Made by a program: the position numbers and the translations under genes. Source: Fusarium oxysporum f. sp. lycopersici 4287 (lineage: Eukaryota; Ascomycota; Sordariomycetes; Hypocreales; Nectriaceae). From it: DNA of 64,000 nucleotides. Shown here piece after piece: positions 33,901 to 43,618 of the stretch (within the stretch, counting starts at the first letter, position 1; each line of letters starts with the position of its first letter). The stretch covers positions 230,068 through 294,067 of the forward strand of contig NC_030999.1 in NCBI RefSeq assembly GCF_000149955.1, in the 5' to 3' direction. The notes below the pieces were generated by a model. It was not told where the DNA came from and ran no database searches. It saw only the letters and a program-made list of their open reading frames with translations.

Positions 33901-35073
33901 GGACTCAAACAGGCGCCTCGGCAATGGCAAAAGAAGCTGAAGGAGGCCTTGGAATCCCTTGACTTTCGACAAGTAACGTCTGACACGGCCGTATATCACA
34001 ATCCCACAACGGGAGTGATCATCATCACATATGTGGATGACTTCCTCATCATGGGCAGCAACAAGGAAGCAATCCAAGGGTACAAAGCCCGCCTGGGAGA
34101 GATCTTCACAATGACTGATCTCGGTCCCGCCAGCCATTTTCTTGGAGTAAGAATAACCCGAGACAGGAACTCAAGGCTGATCTACCTTTCCCAGGATGCA
34201 TATTTTACCAGAATACTGAAGAAATTCGGCTTAGAGGATTGTCGACCGGTCAAGACCCCGATGGAGCGAAATTCACTCTCGACACTGCAACCAAGAGACA
34301 ATGGCGACTCGGCTTCTCCAGAAGAACGAGAAGACTATAGCTCGAAAACCGGCTCGCTGATGTATGGAATGACCCAAACCAGACCCGATTTAGCTTTCCT
34401 ACTCTCGGTACTCTCAAGATACATGTCGAATCCATCACCAACACATTCACGAATGATCAAAAGAGGTCTCCGCTATCTACAGCAGACAAGAGACCACGGC
34501 CTGGTGCTTGGGGGCGTCAAGAAAGATCCTGAATCCGCTTGGAGCATCACAGCTTGGGCCGACTCGGATTGGAAAGGCGACACTGTTACGGGAAGATCGA
34601 CGTTTGGATGGCTTGTTCAACTTGAAGGATCTACAGTCTCATGGAGGGCCAAACGGCACGAAACAGTGGCACTATCGACTACCGAGGCTGAATATACAGC
34701 ACTCTCCCAGTGTGCCAGAGAATTGGCCTGGACTAGGAACCTCTTCTCTGAACTGCTCCTTCCGCTACATATGCCTATCCCACTGAACGGCGACAACCAG
34801 GGTTCCCTAAAGCTATGCAGAAACCCTGAGCTTCACCAACGGACAAAGCACATTCCGTTAACCGAGCACCATATCCGAGAAGAAGTTGAAGCCGGGAATA
34901 TTGATGTGCAATACGTCAGCACACATGAGCAGGTAGCAGACGGACTCACTAAACCATTGAACGCCGTCAGCCACGGTCACTTTCTAGAAGCAATTCGAGT
35001 CAGTGCATGTCCGATCGAGGAAGCAGGTCGTATTATTTGGAGTACTGAAGTCCACGATGACTCTGTGCCCTGA
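30952..35073 (+). CDS. Gag-Pol polyprotein of copia element 2
   Basis: 1,373 aa from the ATG at 30952, with coding-like sequence upstream in the same frame from 30817. In order: a UBN2/retrotran_gag-type region; a canonical CCHC zinc knuckle C204-x2-C207-x4-H212-x4-C217; aspartic protease D298 in DTGSS; GAG-pre-integrase (WHRRLGH, about 443); an integrase core with D508, D570 and E606 (D-x35-E); reverse transcriptase with YVDD at 1027-1030; RNase H (WADSDWKGD, then TTEAEY and HIPLTEHHIREE). The frame has no internal stop. It is the standard copia order, with integrase before reverse transcriptase. A G-rich tract (35081-35093) precedes the 3' LTR. Confidence 0.94.
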   Translation: MDQKIRAAKAAVSIRGNCTGEALSQLVGIENPQEMFNLLQAYCIGTGPVLLQTTLYQFIRIKTSSYETIPQFNVDFERLVKLLLEQKEPISDTLKKVVYLTACENEYPDWTARQRALLRSEHPPTLRSMQQDLIDENRSSDDDDSHGTASTYWAHSKKTGRKGPAARKQEASGRRRGSSKNQRAANKSSQETNHRVGKNKEHTCTNCKKRGHHENDCWFAHKDKRPDWAVRLAKELMEHDLQRDSTKNLHIKESNHMTVERSFLILEDSVSDELPMDNTETCKVSLDNISSTAEWLFDTGSSVHICNDQSLFTELQPATRTVLVTGGGKVYPFGKGTVKICFINKWGEQVTINLKDTLFIPEFPVNVMSGLRLYKNGGWIDGNDMYDPTGDVFGLLRIGRDGLYVNTEVGKTTVSNQAVSELQPEPCNHHTASSNQCLNVDLWHRRLGHVNAYQVSQTAKMTRGMYCDGHHDHQPFNYCLACDIAKALRWTPRNKRKRASRAGFIHVDTFKVNPPGIRGERWGMIATDDRHRMRWAYTFTRKGMASELLGQLISKIRTQYGIRVYAIQMDGGSELYGASLKNLEYTHGVKIIKTTPYTPEFNGVAERSNRIIFDKVRATMESERIPIELWPLVLEDMVRKTNVTATRAIDGLTPMESFLNEAFPGQDNKPDLSGERICGSQVTIHIPQERRLRSHKFGPRGEAGIYLCMEGSQIYTCWVPSRRKGHQIVRSANVQFYEKVGETELLTETEHDVEPEIRKNGAPISSRPQSVTEQTKTPRPQRSEVNNLQHAEVHNPQHGQTTTSMTSAKLPDLRKEVITEPKTMTEALQGPQREHWLRAIHSELRSLLTKGTWRMLDRNQAHNRPLTVKWVFKVKKNEDGNLDKFKARLVVRGFEQQFGFDYNQTFASVAKAATWRILLTVAACLDWEIEQMDVSTAFLEGDLEEEVFIEMPEGLVEYFDQHPEDRPPGFSTEKICKLIKSLYGLKQAPRQWQKKLKEALESLDFRQVTSDTAVYHNPTTGVIIITYVDDFLIMGSNKEAIQGYKARLGEIFTMTDLGPASHFLGVRITRDRNSRLIYLSQDAYFTRILKKFGLEDCRPVKTPMERNSLSTLQPRDNGDSASPEEREDYSSKTGSLMYGMTQTRPDLAFLLSVLSRYMSNPSPTHSRMIKRGLRYLQQTRDHGLVLGGVKKDPESAWSITAWADSDWKGDTVTGRSTFGWLVQLEGSTVSWRAKRHETVALSTTEAEYTALSQCARELAWTRNLFSELLLPLHMPIPLNGDNQGSLKLCRNPELHQRTKHIPLTEHHIREEVEAGNIDVQYVSTHEQVADGLTKPLNAVSHGHFLEAIRVSACPIEEAGRIIWSTEVHDDSVP

Positions 35074-35093
35074 AGACAAGGTGGATGGGGGCG

Positions 35094-35287
35094 TGTTGGA
35101 AAATCCGGGAATCCCCTTCCCTTCAGGATTCAGACTGTTAGTCTGAAAGTCCTAGATTTAAAGTTCAAAGTCCTAGATACAATCATCTAGAGATATAAAC
35201 CCGAGAATAACTCTCAGCTCAATAATGAACAACCAAGTTTCATAAAAATACATTTTCACCCAGCACTACTGCGCAATATAAACAACA
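35094..35287 (+). repeat. 3' LTR of copia element 2
   Basis: Identical on reading to 30391-30584; followed by the target duplication TGAGA and the rest of the cyclin exon. Confidence 0.95.
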
Positions 35288-35890
35288 TGAGATCGCCTTA
35301 TACCATCGCGATTTCGTTTCCACCAAGCCTTCCGTTATGGCTCGATCATCTCTCTCTCTCGCGCGAGCTATCCTTGGCCGCCCAGAAATTAATAACAGAG
35401 GTTGGGGCCAGACAGAGAACGTTACCTTGAATACCTTGGCGTATTACCTTCATCAAACCTCGCCCACACTTGCGTACAAGTACTCAACAACAGGTTTTTC
35501 TCGGGTATCACAGAAGCTGGCCAGATTCATGGCTGAACAAGCTGCGATGACCGTCGGAGCTGCCAACCCTGCTACTCCCCTAGCTGAACCCGTTAACAAG
35601 CACACGAGCAACATTTTCAGGGCTCCACAAAAAGGACACAGCACGATGGGGTTCAATGGGTACTCAACGCCCCCGATTACCTCTGATAGCAACTCATTGA
35701 TGGGCAACCACAACATGGCAAAGGAATCTTATGACCTACCTCCTCAATGCCAGGTCACACCAATACCCCCTAACCATGCGGCACTATATGGTCAGGCCCA
35801 ATACGTCGTATACAGTAACCAGCATGGCATGAACCAATAATGCTCTTCATGACTATTGAATCGACGATTCGACCTTCAACGTTTGCCCAT

Positions 35891-36791
35891 GTACATCATC
35901 GTGGCTTCTACACTATCTCTGCTACATTCTATTACTATTCCGATCATTGCAAAACAGAACATGACTGCGTGCTGATTTAGGCAAGGCCATTGTAAGGATT
36001 ACGCTGCACACTACGTATTTAAGCACAAGTTCACATATACGTTAGCATAGAATAAGCTACTCAAAATCTAGATCAGCTATACGCAACTCGAAAGCTTTAG
36101 TTACTATAACATACATCCTACTGCGCTTGAAAAATGGGCATTGCCTGGCAAAGAATAATCCATCTTAGGCACGAAATCTATCTCTTGATACCACGTAAGA
36201 AGAGACGGTATAGGTTGAGGAACATGATGAGAAGGTATCGTTGGTTCGCACAACATAGTTTCTATCCCATAGCCTTTCACAGAGCCCAACTGAACCTTGA
36301 TAAGGCACCCTTTACAGGTTAAGCTATGAGTACAGGGATGAGTACCCTGTGACGGCGTTCCTCTGTCAGATAGTCTACTACAACAATGACCAAAACCTAT
36401 ACGCAAGATGGTAGCTACTCCTCCAATTCCGGCCGCTGTCGAAGGGTGAGTCAATGGGTGACTTACAGAGGGTATTACGTGTGGCGGAAAATCAAAAACC
36501 ATCGAAGATTTCGTTCGCTGGCGGAGTCTCGTCGGCATCCCGACACATTTGGCCTAGAGGTAGACGTCAATACAACCCTACGAGCAAATGCTCTCGCCAA
36601 TGCCACTGCCACTGCACCAAAAATGGCCCCAGACAGTGCGAGGGTTTGATCTTGTTGCCATCTGGGCGCACCGTCATTGACACGCTAGTCTGTTGGGAGA
36701 GGATAGCCGTGACCAGGGTCAGTCAGGTTACCGAGACCGTTTGAACTCGACTGGTGTCATTGCTCCATATATCTGATCCATCACCGAATCA
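35891..36791. other. Intergenic; nothing recognised
   Basis: Small frames only (36104-36538 minus and 36386-36744 plus). A short palindrome, ACAGGGATGAGTACCCTGT, lies near 36333. Confidence 0.45.
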
Positions 36792-37115
36792 TCAATCATC
36801 CGGCGGCATGTCCCGAGATAGACTCGCCGTGATGTGATCAACAACTCTGTATTTGACTCTATTCACCAACTCATCCTCATCTATCCCCAGCTTCGTGGCA
36901 TGGACCTCACTAATCAACTCGCCCATGTCCTGCCAGACTTTTGAGTGCCTAAGTTCGAATGCTCCTCCAGCTCTCTGACCCTCTCACACGTCAATCCAGC
37001 CAACGACCCGAACTCTTCTTCGAAGCCTTGAGGCTTCCTCTCGGACTCAATCAATCGCTCGCGCAGATCTGTGATCTCTTGCTTGAGGTCGTTGTTCTCG
37101 TCCCGAAGCGCATAT
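36792..37115 (-). pseudogene. Coiled-coil protein remnant (C-terminal part)
   Basis: Minus strand reads YALRDENNDLKQEITDLRER and a further charged heptad stretch up to RVRELEE. It continues after a one-base shift near 36965 as AFELRHSKVWQDMGELISEV, ending DMPPDD-stop at 36792-36794. Both frames are clearly coding in composition and fit one coiled-coil product of more than 100 residues. The upstream part is lost at about 37116, where the sequence changes character. The function is unknown, and the frameshift makes it a probable pseudogene. Confidence 0.5.
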
Positions 37116-38475
37116 ATCTTTACTACATGGTACTGTCAAGTAGTCTTATCGTTGTATGCAGGATTATGACACTACTAAAGCCCAATATTCCTTTGTTATA
37201 CAGAGCTATTGAACTCGGGAGCCCCTCGGCTCCTGGGCTAGTCCCATTTCGGCAGCTAGTAGCTACCACAGTCAGGTGCTCTAACAGAGCCCAAGTAGCT
37301 GTACAATACAAGCGATGGAGATTTAATAGTCAGTTATACTTATGATGCTTACTCGAAAGTTTCTTCCTCCGTAGAAGCCTTTACACTAGCCGCACATAAA
37401 CTTCAGATAGCGTTTAGGGTGCCGGACCATGGGTCCATTTCCAGCGATGGCGGATCGCTTGAACGATCAAGATGTGTATCCGGAGACAGAAGGCACATTC
37501 GTAGACCTAAAATTCAAATTACGAAGGGTCGGAAGTCTATCGAAAGCTACTCGAAATGAGATGGTACGGTCAGACAATTCGTAGCACTACTCGTTGCTGA
37601 GACCACCAACGAGATCATAAGTTCTTACTGGCGGCATACATGAAATGACTTTGATTGCGAATTGTCGACTCCCGGATCTCTTTAATCTGTCTGTCATCCA
37701 GAGCGAGGCAAGGGACATGGTTAAATCAGAAGTGACCAAGAACGAACAGACCGCGCTTAAAAGGCGTCGTCGAAAGTCAATTGCCTGACAGTCAGAGAGC
37801 GTCTGAGTGGGTTAGAATTACGATTGTGCTACAGGGTAAGCTGTATTTGCCGATTGGATCATCGTGTAGGGCTAGTGTACGCTTGGTTAGGCTAGGGGAA
37901 TAGCGATCCGAACGGCCAAGCCAGCAACTCATCGTCGTTTTTTCTGGTCAATCTGCCGCTTTAAAGGGAGCACATGCTCTTGCAGCGACTTCAAAAGACT
38001 CTTGGACTTGCGCGCTACAAGTTTGGAGTACGGGCTATGCCAGATTTGCTTAGAAATCGTGGCTGGGGGCCCCAGTTCCAGGCAAGCATGGACCTAGTGC
38101 ACAGCCAAGGTTACGGCCATTGGGTCGAGTCACTACATTCTTTCGTCCCTCGCTTCTGTCCATGGTAAAACCATCTTCTACAGGCAGCCTTGCAGACAGC
38201 CTTGGTTCTATAATGGCTATATATCTTCTCTCAACCTTCGCTCCCCATTACCTCAAAGTCAGCATTTCTGCATAGTCGCAGCTCTCACGTTGCATGTTAT
38301 TGCGCAGTCCAGCCCTCCCCAGCCTGAAGAGATACGAGCTAGGCAAAGCCACGCTGAATCATCGACTCTCCTTTCATTCTTTCATTTGTTAGATCTTTAC
38401 AGACAGCAGGCGAGGGAAATAAGAGAAGAAGACACCTTCCCGGACTAGGGAACATCAACATCACCATCGCCAACG
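37116..38475. other. Intergenic; nothing recognised
   Basis: No convincing frame; 37974-38168 is a 64-codon frame without motif. Around 38205-38470 a TATATA-type motif and a pyrimidine-rich stretch resemble a promoter and leader for the frame starting at 38476. Confidence 0.4.
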
Positions 38476-38960
38476 ATGAATCACTATCGCCTTAACTGGA
38501 GGTTCTGCTTTGATGCTGTGGCCGCTCATGTGGCCTTGATATACATTACGCAGTACCTATCCATCTTCCCCCACCTCCGATTCCAAGCGAGTGCATTTAT
38601 GATGCCGGTGTTGTCGATAATGATTGGCTTGCGGCTCTTAGAATATATCTCGCACGCCGCTCCTCTCACCGAAGAACCTGTCATCGCAAACGGACCACAG
38701 CAGCTATCGCTAGTCTGCCTTTCTATTCTTCGGTGCTAGATGATTTAGTACTAGGCCACCTTCTATGGGACAAATTTCAGGTTCGATCCTTGCATCGGTG
38801 GTGTTGGAAGTTTTTGCGTCATGTCAAAGAGGCCTATGACTACACTTTGAAGCAGCTGTACACTACGGCTTACGTCGACAAAGAGAGCGAACTACCGTTT
38901 GTTGTAGGTTGCATATTCATGACTGCAAGCAATGACCAAGGGGGGAAGGAGGATTCCTGA
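38476..38960 (+). pseudogene. Unidentified membrane-protein-like gene, probably broken
   Basis: The first frame (38476-38739) encodes 87 aa with two hydrophobic segments (AAHVALIYITQYLSIF and ASAFMMPVLSIMIGL). A second frame (38733-38960) overlaps its end and encodes VLGHLLWDKFQVRSLHRWCW and KEAYDYTLKQLYTTAY. The two could be one gene split by a frameshift or an unrecognised intron. I recognise no family; the layout is only loosely like the N-terminus of fungal membrane acyltransferase-type proteins. Confidence 0.3.
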
Positions 38961-39823
38961 TGCAGGCTACTGCGAAGGTGCTCAATGCCAGGATTACAGA
39001 TGGGGCAGGGAAATTGATCCTTGAAGTCGTGCCCATCATTTATGGGGTTGAAGTTGAATTTGCTACTAGGATGGCTCGGACGCCAGTAGCTGCGCCCATG
39101 GCTTGTAGCCATGGTGTACCTCGCGGTTGCTTGGACGGCCTCTGTAAGGTACGGTTGAGGTTGTGATCTGTCGGATCTAAGGGGCCAAGGTGACTAGATC
39201 TTGGAGGTTCAACGAAGGAGCTAGCCAACGCGAGAAGAGAAAAACAGGTCTTTTATTACAGTATAGTTGATGTTGTTGTCGAGTACTGGCCTACGCACTT
39301 ATTCTATGCACCAGCTTGGCCTTGTCAGCACTGTCACCTGCTCCAGAAGCTTTGACACGCTCACTCCAGCGACTACTATGTCCACTGACATGTATTGGCG
39401 TATCATGTCATCATTAGAGATAAATCTAGATCCCCAGCGACGATAATGCTTTCCGAAAAATAAGAAAGCTTTTCTTTGAGACTATTTTGACCGCACCGGA
39501 CCTCGACCCTGACTCCTTCGTTTTCGGCGCAAGGATCGACTATGGCATATTTTTCGAGCCGCGAGAAGACTCCTCGCTCTACTCAGCCATCGAGACATTT
39601 AAAGTCCGCAATGAGAACAACCGAGTGGCCCACCAAAAATAATTCGTCGGTTGCCTGAGACACGAGGGACAACTCCTGGTAAGCAGAATTTCTAGAGCGG
39701 AAAGACAAGGCAGGAGGGATAGAAATAATACATTTAGTGTTCCTTGCATCTTTAGGGTACTAGATATGTCCTCAATTCTCTCATATAAGTATCTGTATCA
39801 CGTTTTCCCATAGACCGTCCTTG
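38961..39823. other. Intergenic; nothing recognised
   Basis: The frames at 38960-39166 (plus) and 39040-39228 (minus) are antisense to each other. No supported gene. Confidence 0.4.
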
Positions 39824-40255
39824 CTAACTGTCTAGATGTAGATTTTCGTCAAGTCCACGCTTTTGAAAGATTGTGCGCAAGGCAGCCAGTTGTTGAAAAC
39901 CGCCGCTCGCTACCATTACATACCACCAATGTTGAAATTCCAAGGAGCAACAATATCCCGGACAGAGTTTCATGAGATGCGTCGCTTTACTGACTATAAT
40001 TACCAGCAATGCGAGGCCTCGGTCGACATCTGCTGCGTCGTTGATATGCTTCCAAGCATGCCCCTTGGCATGGTAATTTGCGCCCTCAGCTGATTGGTAT
40101 TTGCGTAACCACTCTTTCCAATACTTGACTTCTTTCTCCTCGAGTTCTGATAGTTCGCGACGCCCACTTGCGAACTCGATTAGTTTCTCGACTACTAGGT
40201 CCCACAAGTAATTGATAGCCCGTCTATCAACCACGTCCCAGCTTGAGCGCATCCT
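39824..40255 (-). CDS. Hypothetical protein, possibly a C-terminal fragment
   Basis: 143 codons from the ATG at 40255; the frame is open upstream, with a TTG at 40267. It starts MRSSWDVVDRRAINYLWDLV, then has a charged helix-like stretch (ELSELEEKEVKYWKEWLRKY), a histidine-containing part (HAKGHAWKHINDAADVD) and a hydrophobic C-terminal half. Codon pattern and amphipathic helices look coding, but no start context or splice sites were secured. I do not recognise the family. Confidence 0.35.
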   Translation of the reverse strand, partial: RMRSSWDVVDRRAINYLWDLVVEKLIEFASGRRELSELEEKEVKYWKEWLRKYQSAEGANYHAKGHAWKHINDAADVDRGLALLVIIVSKATHLMKLCPGYCCSLEFQHWWYVMVASGGFQQLAALRTIFQKRGLDENLHLDS

Positions 40256-41458
40256 GGGTTGCTTCAAAGCGGTGGTGGGCTGGTCGGAATGAGTTTGCTA
40301 CTAATAACGTTAAGACAATGGCGTAATGGTTGAGGAAGGTCTATTACCTGACTTGAGCTTCGAGGTTTGCTTAGGGACTCCAGAAACACGCTTAACTCTC
40401 GATAATTGGCGTACAGTAATCAATACTAAGGGGTAGTAATAGCATTTTTTGTTTCTTTCTACTCTAGAACTCTTCATTGTCTTCTCTGCCGCAAAACAGG
40501 TATTTATCATTCTCTTGTTCTGCTGTAAGAGAATGAAAATACGGTGGTAGTAGTACAGTATCGTATAATGAAACAATCTGCTCCGGTGAGAAAAACAAAA
40601 AAGGAAGCCAGACGAAAGCAAAAATACGGTGATGGGGGTACGATATTATGTTGTGAAACCTTCATCCTTTTGTCTCGGGTTGTACGCTACAGGTAGTAGT
40701 CGAGAGCAAAATCTCAGAGGTGTCTCAGACCATGGGACATCTTGCCTTTGTCACACGTCACACATTATGTAAGTAAAATTTTGAAAATGCCACAAAATAT
40801 GCGATGTATACCAGCCAATTCGCTTCATATGACTCTTTACTTGAATTTTAATACAATTCTGATCAATATCTTCCCAATATTTCTATTTCGTAAATGGTAT
40901 AGGTTAGGGCAACTAACTCTGTTATTAGTGCGATGTAGTATGGACAGTAACTCCTCCCTTAAAGTTCCCGGCAGATAATAATTGTGCGTCCTGCTTGAGG
41001 ATCTATCAGGCCCATCTTGTTTTCGCTCTATACAAAAACTGTTGCGAAGCTATCGTATGGCATGTTTTGGAGTCAGGTGAGAAGAAAGATTTGCTCGGTA
41101 TGGTTGTACAAATTAGTGGTTGGCGACAAATACACTTCTTAGCATGTATCACAGAGATTAAATTGTCATCGTGCTACCTTTTTTTTACCTGGAGCTACCC
41201 GACACCGAAGTGAAATTTCAGAGAATTCCTCCTCAATACGAGCGTTGTGAACTACATAGTATGGCCTGTGTGACTAATTCTTCTTGTTTTCGTAGAATTA
41301 CTCGCAAGCGATAGTTGGCGTGCCTTGGAATTATCAAGGAATATGGCAAGGTCTGTAATTCGACTGGCTGTATTAGTTCGTCGATGGCCATACGACCCGG
41401 GGCATTACTTACTAGGCTTGGCATCCAACACCCAAACTTATGGCCCGTCACTACCTGC
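40256..41458. other. AT-rich intergenic; nothing recognised
   Basis: Very AT-rich around 40.7-40.95 kb. Short frames only; no motif or repeat recognised. Confidence 0.45.
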
Positions 41459-42474
41459 CTATGCAAGATCAGGAGTCGGAAGACAAACAGTTGAATCGTC
41501 CATTGCCCATTTTATCAGACTCTCTAATGCTTTCTGATATGACCTCTCATGCACTGTGCAATTTTGGTCGGTATGAGCTCCCTGCCCTTTGAGAAAGTTA
41601 GAGACGAATTGTTGGCCAGCGACAGCCCAGAAATCCCTTATCATAGAGATTTTGAGCCCATCTCCCCGATCAAGATATGGAGATCCAGGCTCCTCCGAGT
41701 CTGGTAAGACGGTAGACCAGATAAGACGCCATCGAGTTGTTTCGCCTAAATCATACTGATCTTTGTCGATCAGCCTGGATTTTTGAGATTCGGTGAGCCC
41801 CTCCATCAGCTTTTCATTGTTTCTCTTGCAAACATTCTCCAAGACGTGACCATCCCGCTCAATCAGCGTTTCGAAGGTCTTCCGGCATGAAGGACAATAC
41901 AGAGGCCGATTGTGATTTCGAAAAAGATGGTTAATCACTTTTTCTATGGAATCCAGACCTTCTTTAATAAGGCATTGCTGGTATTTCTCGGGCATAAAAT
42001 GGGCAAGCAAGGTGATAGAATCCTTGCTTGCCTGTTGAATAATATACCACGACCAATTCCTCGTCGCTAACATCTTCATCTTCGCCTCTTGGAAGGCCTG
42101 ACTCCCACTGTGACGTTCGGAAACGTTTTCGGGGCGGTAATCTGTCCACTGGTGGCGCGGTGTAGTCTAACACCTCACTCCATTGGCTGAATTCCTTTCT
42201 CAAAAGTTGCTGCAAGTGCACTGCCTGTGCCAGGGACAATTGGGTGCAAAGATTGCTGTCATCTTGATAGCGATCCCACTCCGTTGATTGTTTCGTCGCC
42301 GTCACAGCTTGAGCGACAATCGCTTCTTTGTGACAAGGGTGCTGTCTGGTAGCATACAGGCCGCTCACATTGACTGTCAAGAGGGGACAGCCGCTGGCCT
42401 GTCCTCGTCCGGCAATCTTTTGGTTGTTCAGAATATTGGCCCATAGGCAGATTGGAAGGATTTTGTGATTTCAT
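41459..42474 (-). pseudogene. C2H2-type zinc-finger-like fungal protein, frameshifted
   Basis: Minus strand reads MKSQNPSNLPMGQYSE at the start (42474). After a shift near 42415 it reads PLLTVNVSGLYATR, an acidic/basic segment (RKRFRTSQWESGLPRGEDED) and HLACPFYA. After a second shift near 41988 it reads EKYQQCLIKEG, VINHLFRNHNRP and LYCPSCRKTF, then GSPYLDRGD and a stop at 41459. The order ACPFY..KY..C, ..HL.R.H.RP.YCP.C...F and SPYL is that of a common Fusarium C2H2-like family with a C-terminal helical region. An extra C in the CCC at about 41988-41990 would account for the second shift. The function is unknown; members are assumed to bind nucleic acid or protein. Confidence 0.6.
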
Positions 42475-43618
42475 AATGGCTGCTTGGGCTACTTCTGAAA
42501 TGAATCGAATAAAAAGGTCTGTAACAAATCAAGCGAGATAAACAGATGATACGGGTCTTTGGCGAAGACATGTGAGGAAGCATGAGGTTGAAAAGGTAGT
42601 TAAATGAAGGAGGAGCTCTCGCTGTTCATGGAGCAAACATCATACCAGAATGGTTGTATATATATTTGCCGCCCTGGAGCCTGACTTTTCTCTACATAAC
42701 GTGAGTTTTGTTATGTTGGAGACAGCCAATGAGATCCTGTCACTTGACGCCTTGTTGCACAAGCGAGAATGACAACTAACCAGTGAGAACAGCGAAAAGA
42801 CCTTGTCGTTCCACAATCGTGGAGGGTCTTTCTGGTTTAACCAATCAAATGTACCAATACGTTAAACTGGAAAAGGCCGGATTGGCTGGTATCATTATAG
42901 ATAAGCATAATTGGGATCGAGACTCCACTCATGTGTCCAGGGACTCTACTGTACTGCCGTGAGTGATGATTGGCGAACAGTCGCAATGGGGTACACGACG
43001 ATTGGGGGTACATTACACCTAAGAGTAGAAGAGTAGGCGAATGCAGGCGGGTTCGATGTTCAAGTCCAGCGTTAGACCTTGGACTGTCACACCGGGACGT
43101 CTAAAGCGTACGGTAGCTCCACTCCATGTTCCGCTTTCAGCTTGAAATGGGACACGCACACTCATAAACTTTCTCTTTTCATCATCCCAAGCCGATGTAA
43201 AGTAATGAGTTCTTATCCCAGGATCTCCTCTCTTCGGATATCAGGCAGATGTTGTTATGACTCCGCTACTCCCTTTGTTTTCAACACGAACCCTGTCGTG
43301 ATTGACCAAGTGTGCCTCATGGTCTCGTCAAACTTGTTCGATTTGAATGCATTCAGCTCGCACATGGCCGACCTTGGCGAAAAGTCCTGCGAGCGGTTCG
43401 AATCGTATCGTAAGCTTTCTGCTCGGTGGTTTTCATCGGAGCCTGGATACACCATGGACTTTCTATTGATTGCGCAGTGTTGTTGATAACTTGAGGTAAA
43501 CCTAGCCTACCCAAGTATGAAAGACAAAAATGAGGTTTGTTTCAATTCAAATTTGACTAGCGATCACGCAAGATCCTCTGTCTATCATGGGACTCAAGAA
43601 GTTGCTGATAAGCTCTTG
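42475..43618. other. Intergenic; nothing recognised
   Basis: A plus frame of 135 codons (43079-43486) and a minus frame (43255-43455) overlap without motifs. No supported gene. Confidence 0.4.

Larger units (their letters stand above)
30391..35287 (+). mobile_element. Complete Ty1/copia LTR retrotransposon (copia element 2)
   Basis: The element is 4,897 bp. LTRs of 194 bp (30391-30584 and 35094-35287) look identical. The target duplication is TGAGA (30386-30390 and 35288-35292). LTR ends are TGTTG..CAACA. It is a different family from element 1, with different LTRs and only distantly related protein, but it shares the same primer-binding-site logic. It lies in the same orientation as the cyclin gene it interrupts. 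Confidence 0.97.
29709..35840 (+). pseudogene. G1/S-type cyclin gene, disrupted copy
   Basis: Exon 1 (29709-29894) and an intron (29895-29947) correspond to the intact copy at 49.7 kb. Just into exon 2, near 29957, two bases are missing relative to that copy. The frame then hits TGA after about 71 codons. The cyclin box is still readable in the shifted frame (QHYQLVGCAALLIAAKY). At 30390 the gene is split by copia element 2, inside the TGAGA of ..LCE-I. The C-terminal part resumes at 35293 and runs to the stop at 35838-35840 with the longer, less eroded tail of the two copies. Whether the 2-base deletion came before or after the retrotransposon insertion cannot be ordered from this sequence. 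Confidence 0.9.
27265..35890 (+). repeat. Segmental duplication 2, copy A (direct partner at 48070-50830)
   Basis: Sequence from GAACACCCTTCAAAGGCA (27268) to past the cyclin stop matches 48070-50830 in the same orientation. Copy A is longer because it contains copia element 2 (30391-35287). It also has about 0.9 kb (roughly 27860-28770) absent from copy B. Copy B instead has about 0.2 kb where copy A has its N gap. Divergence is clearly visible in non-coding parts, so the duplication is much older than the copia insertion. Confidence 0.85.
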
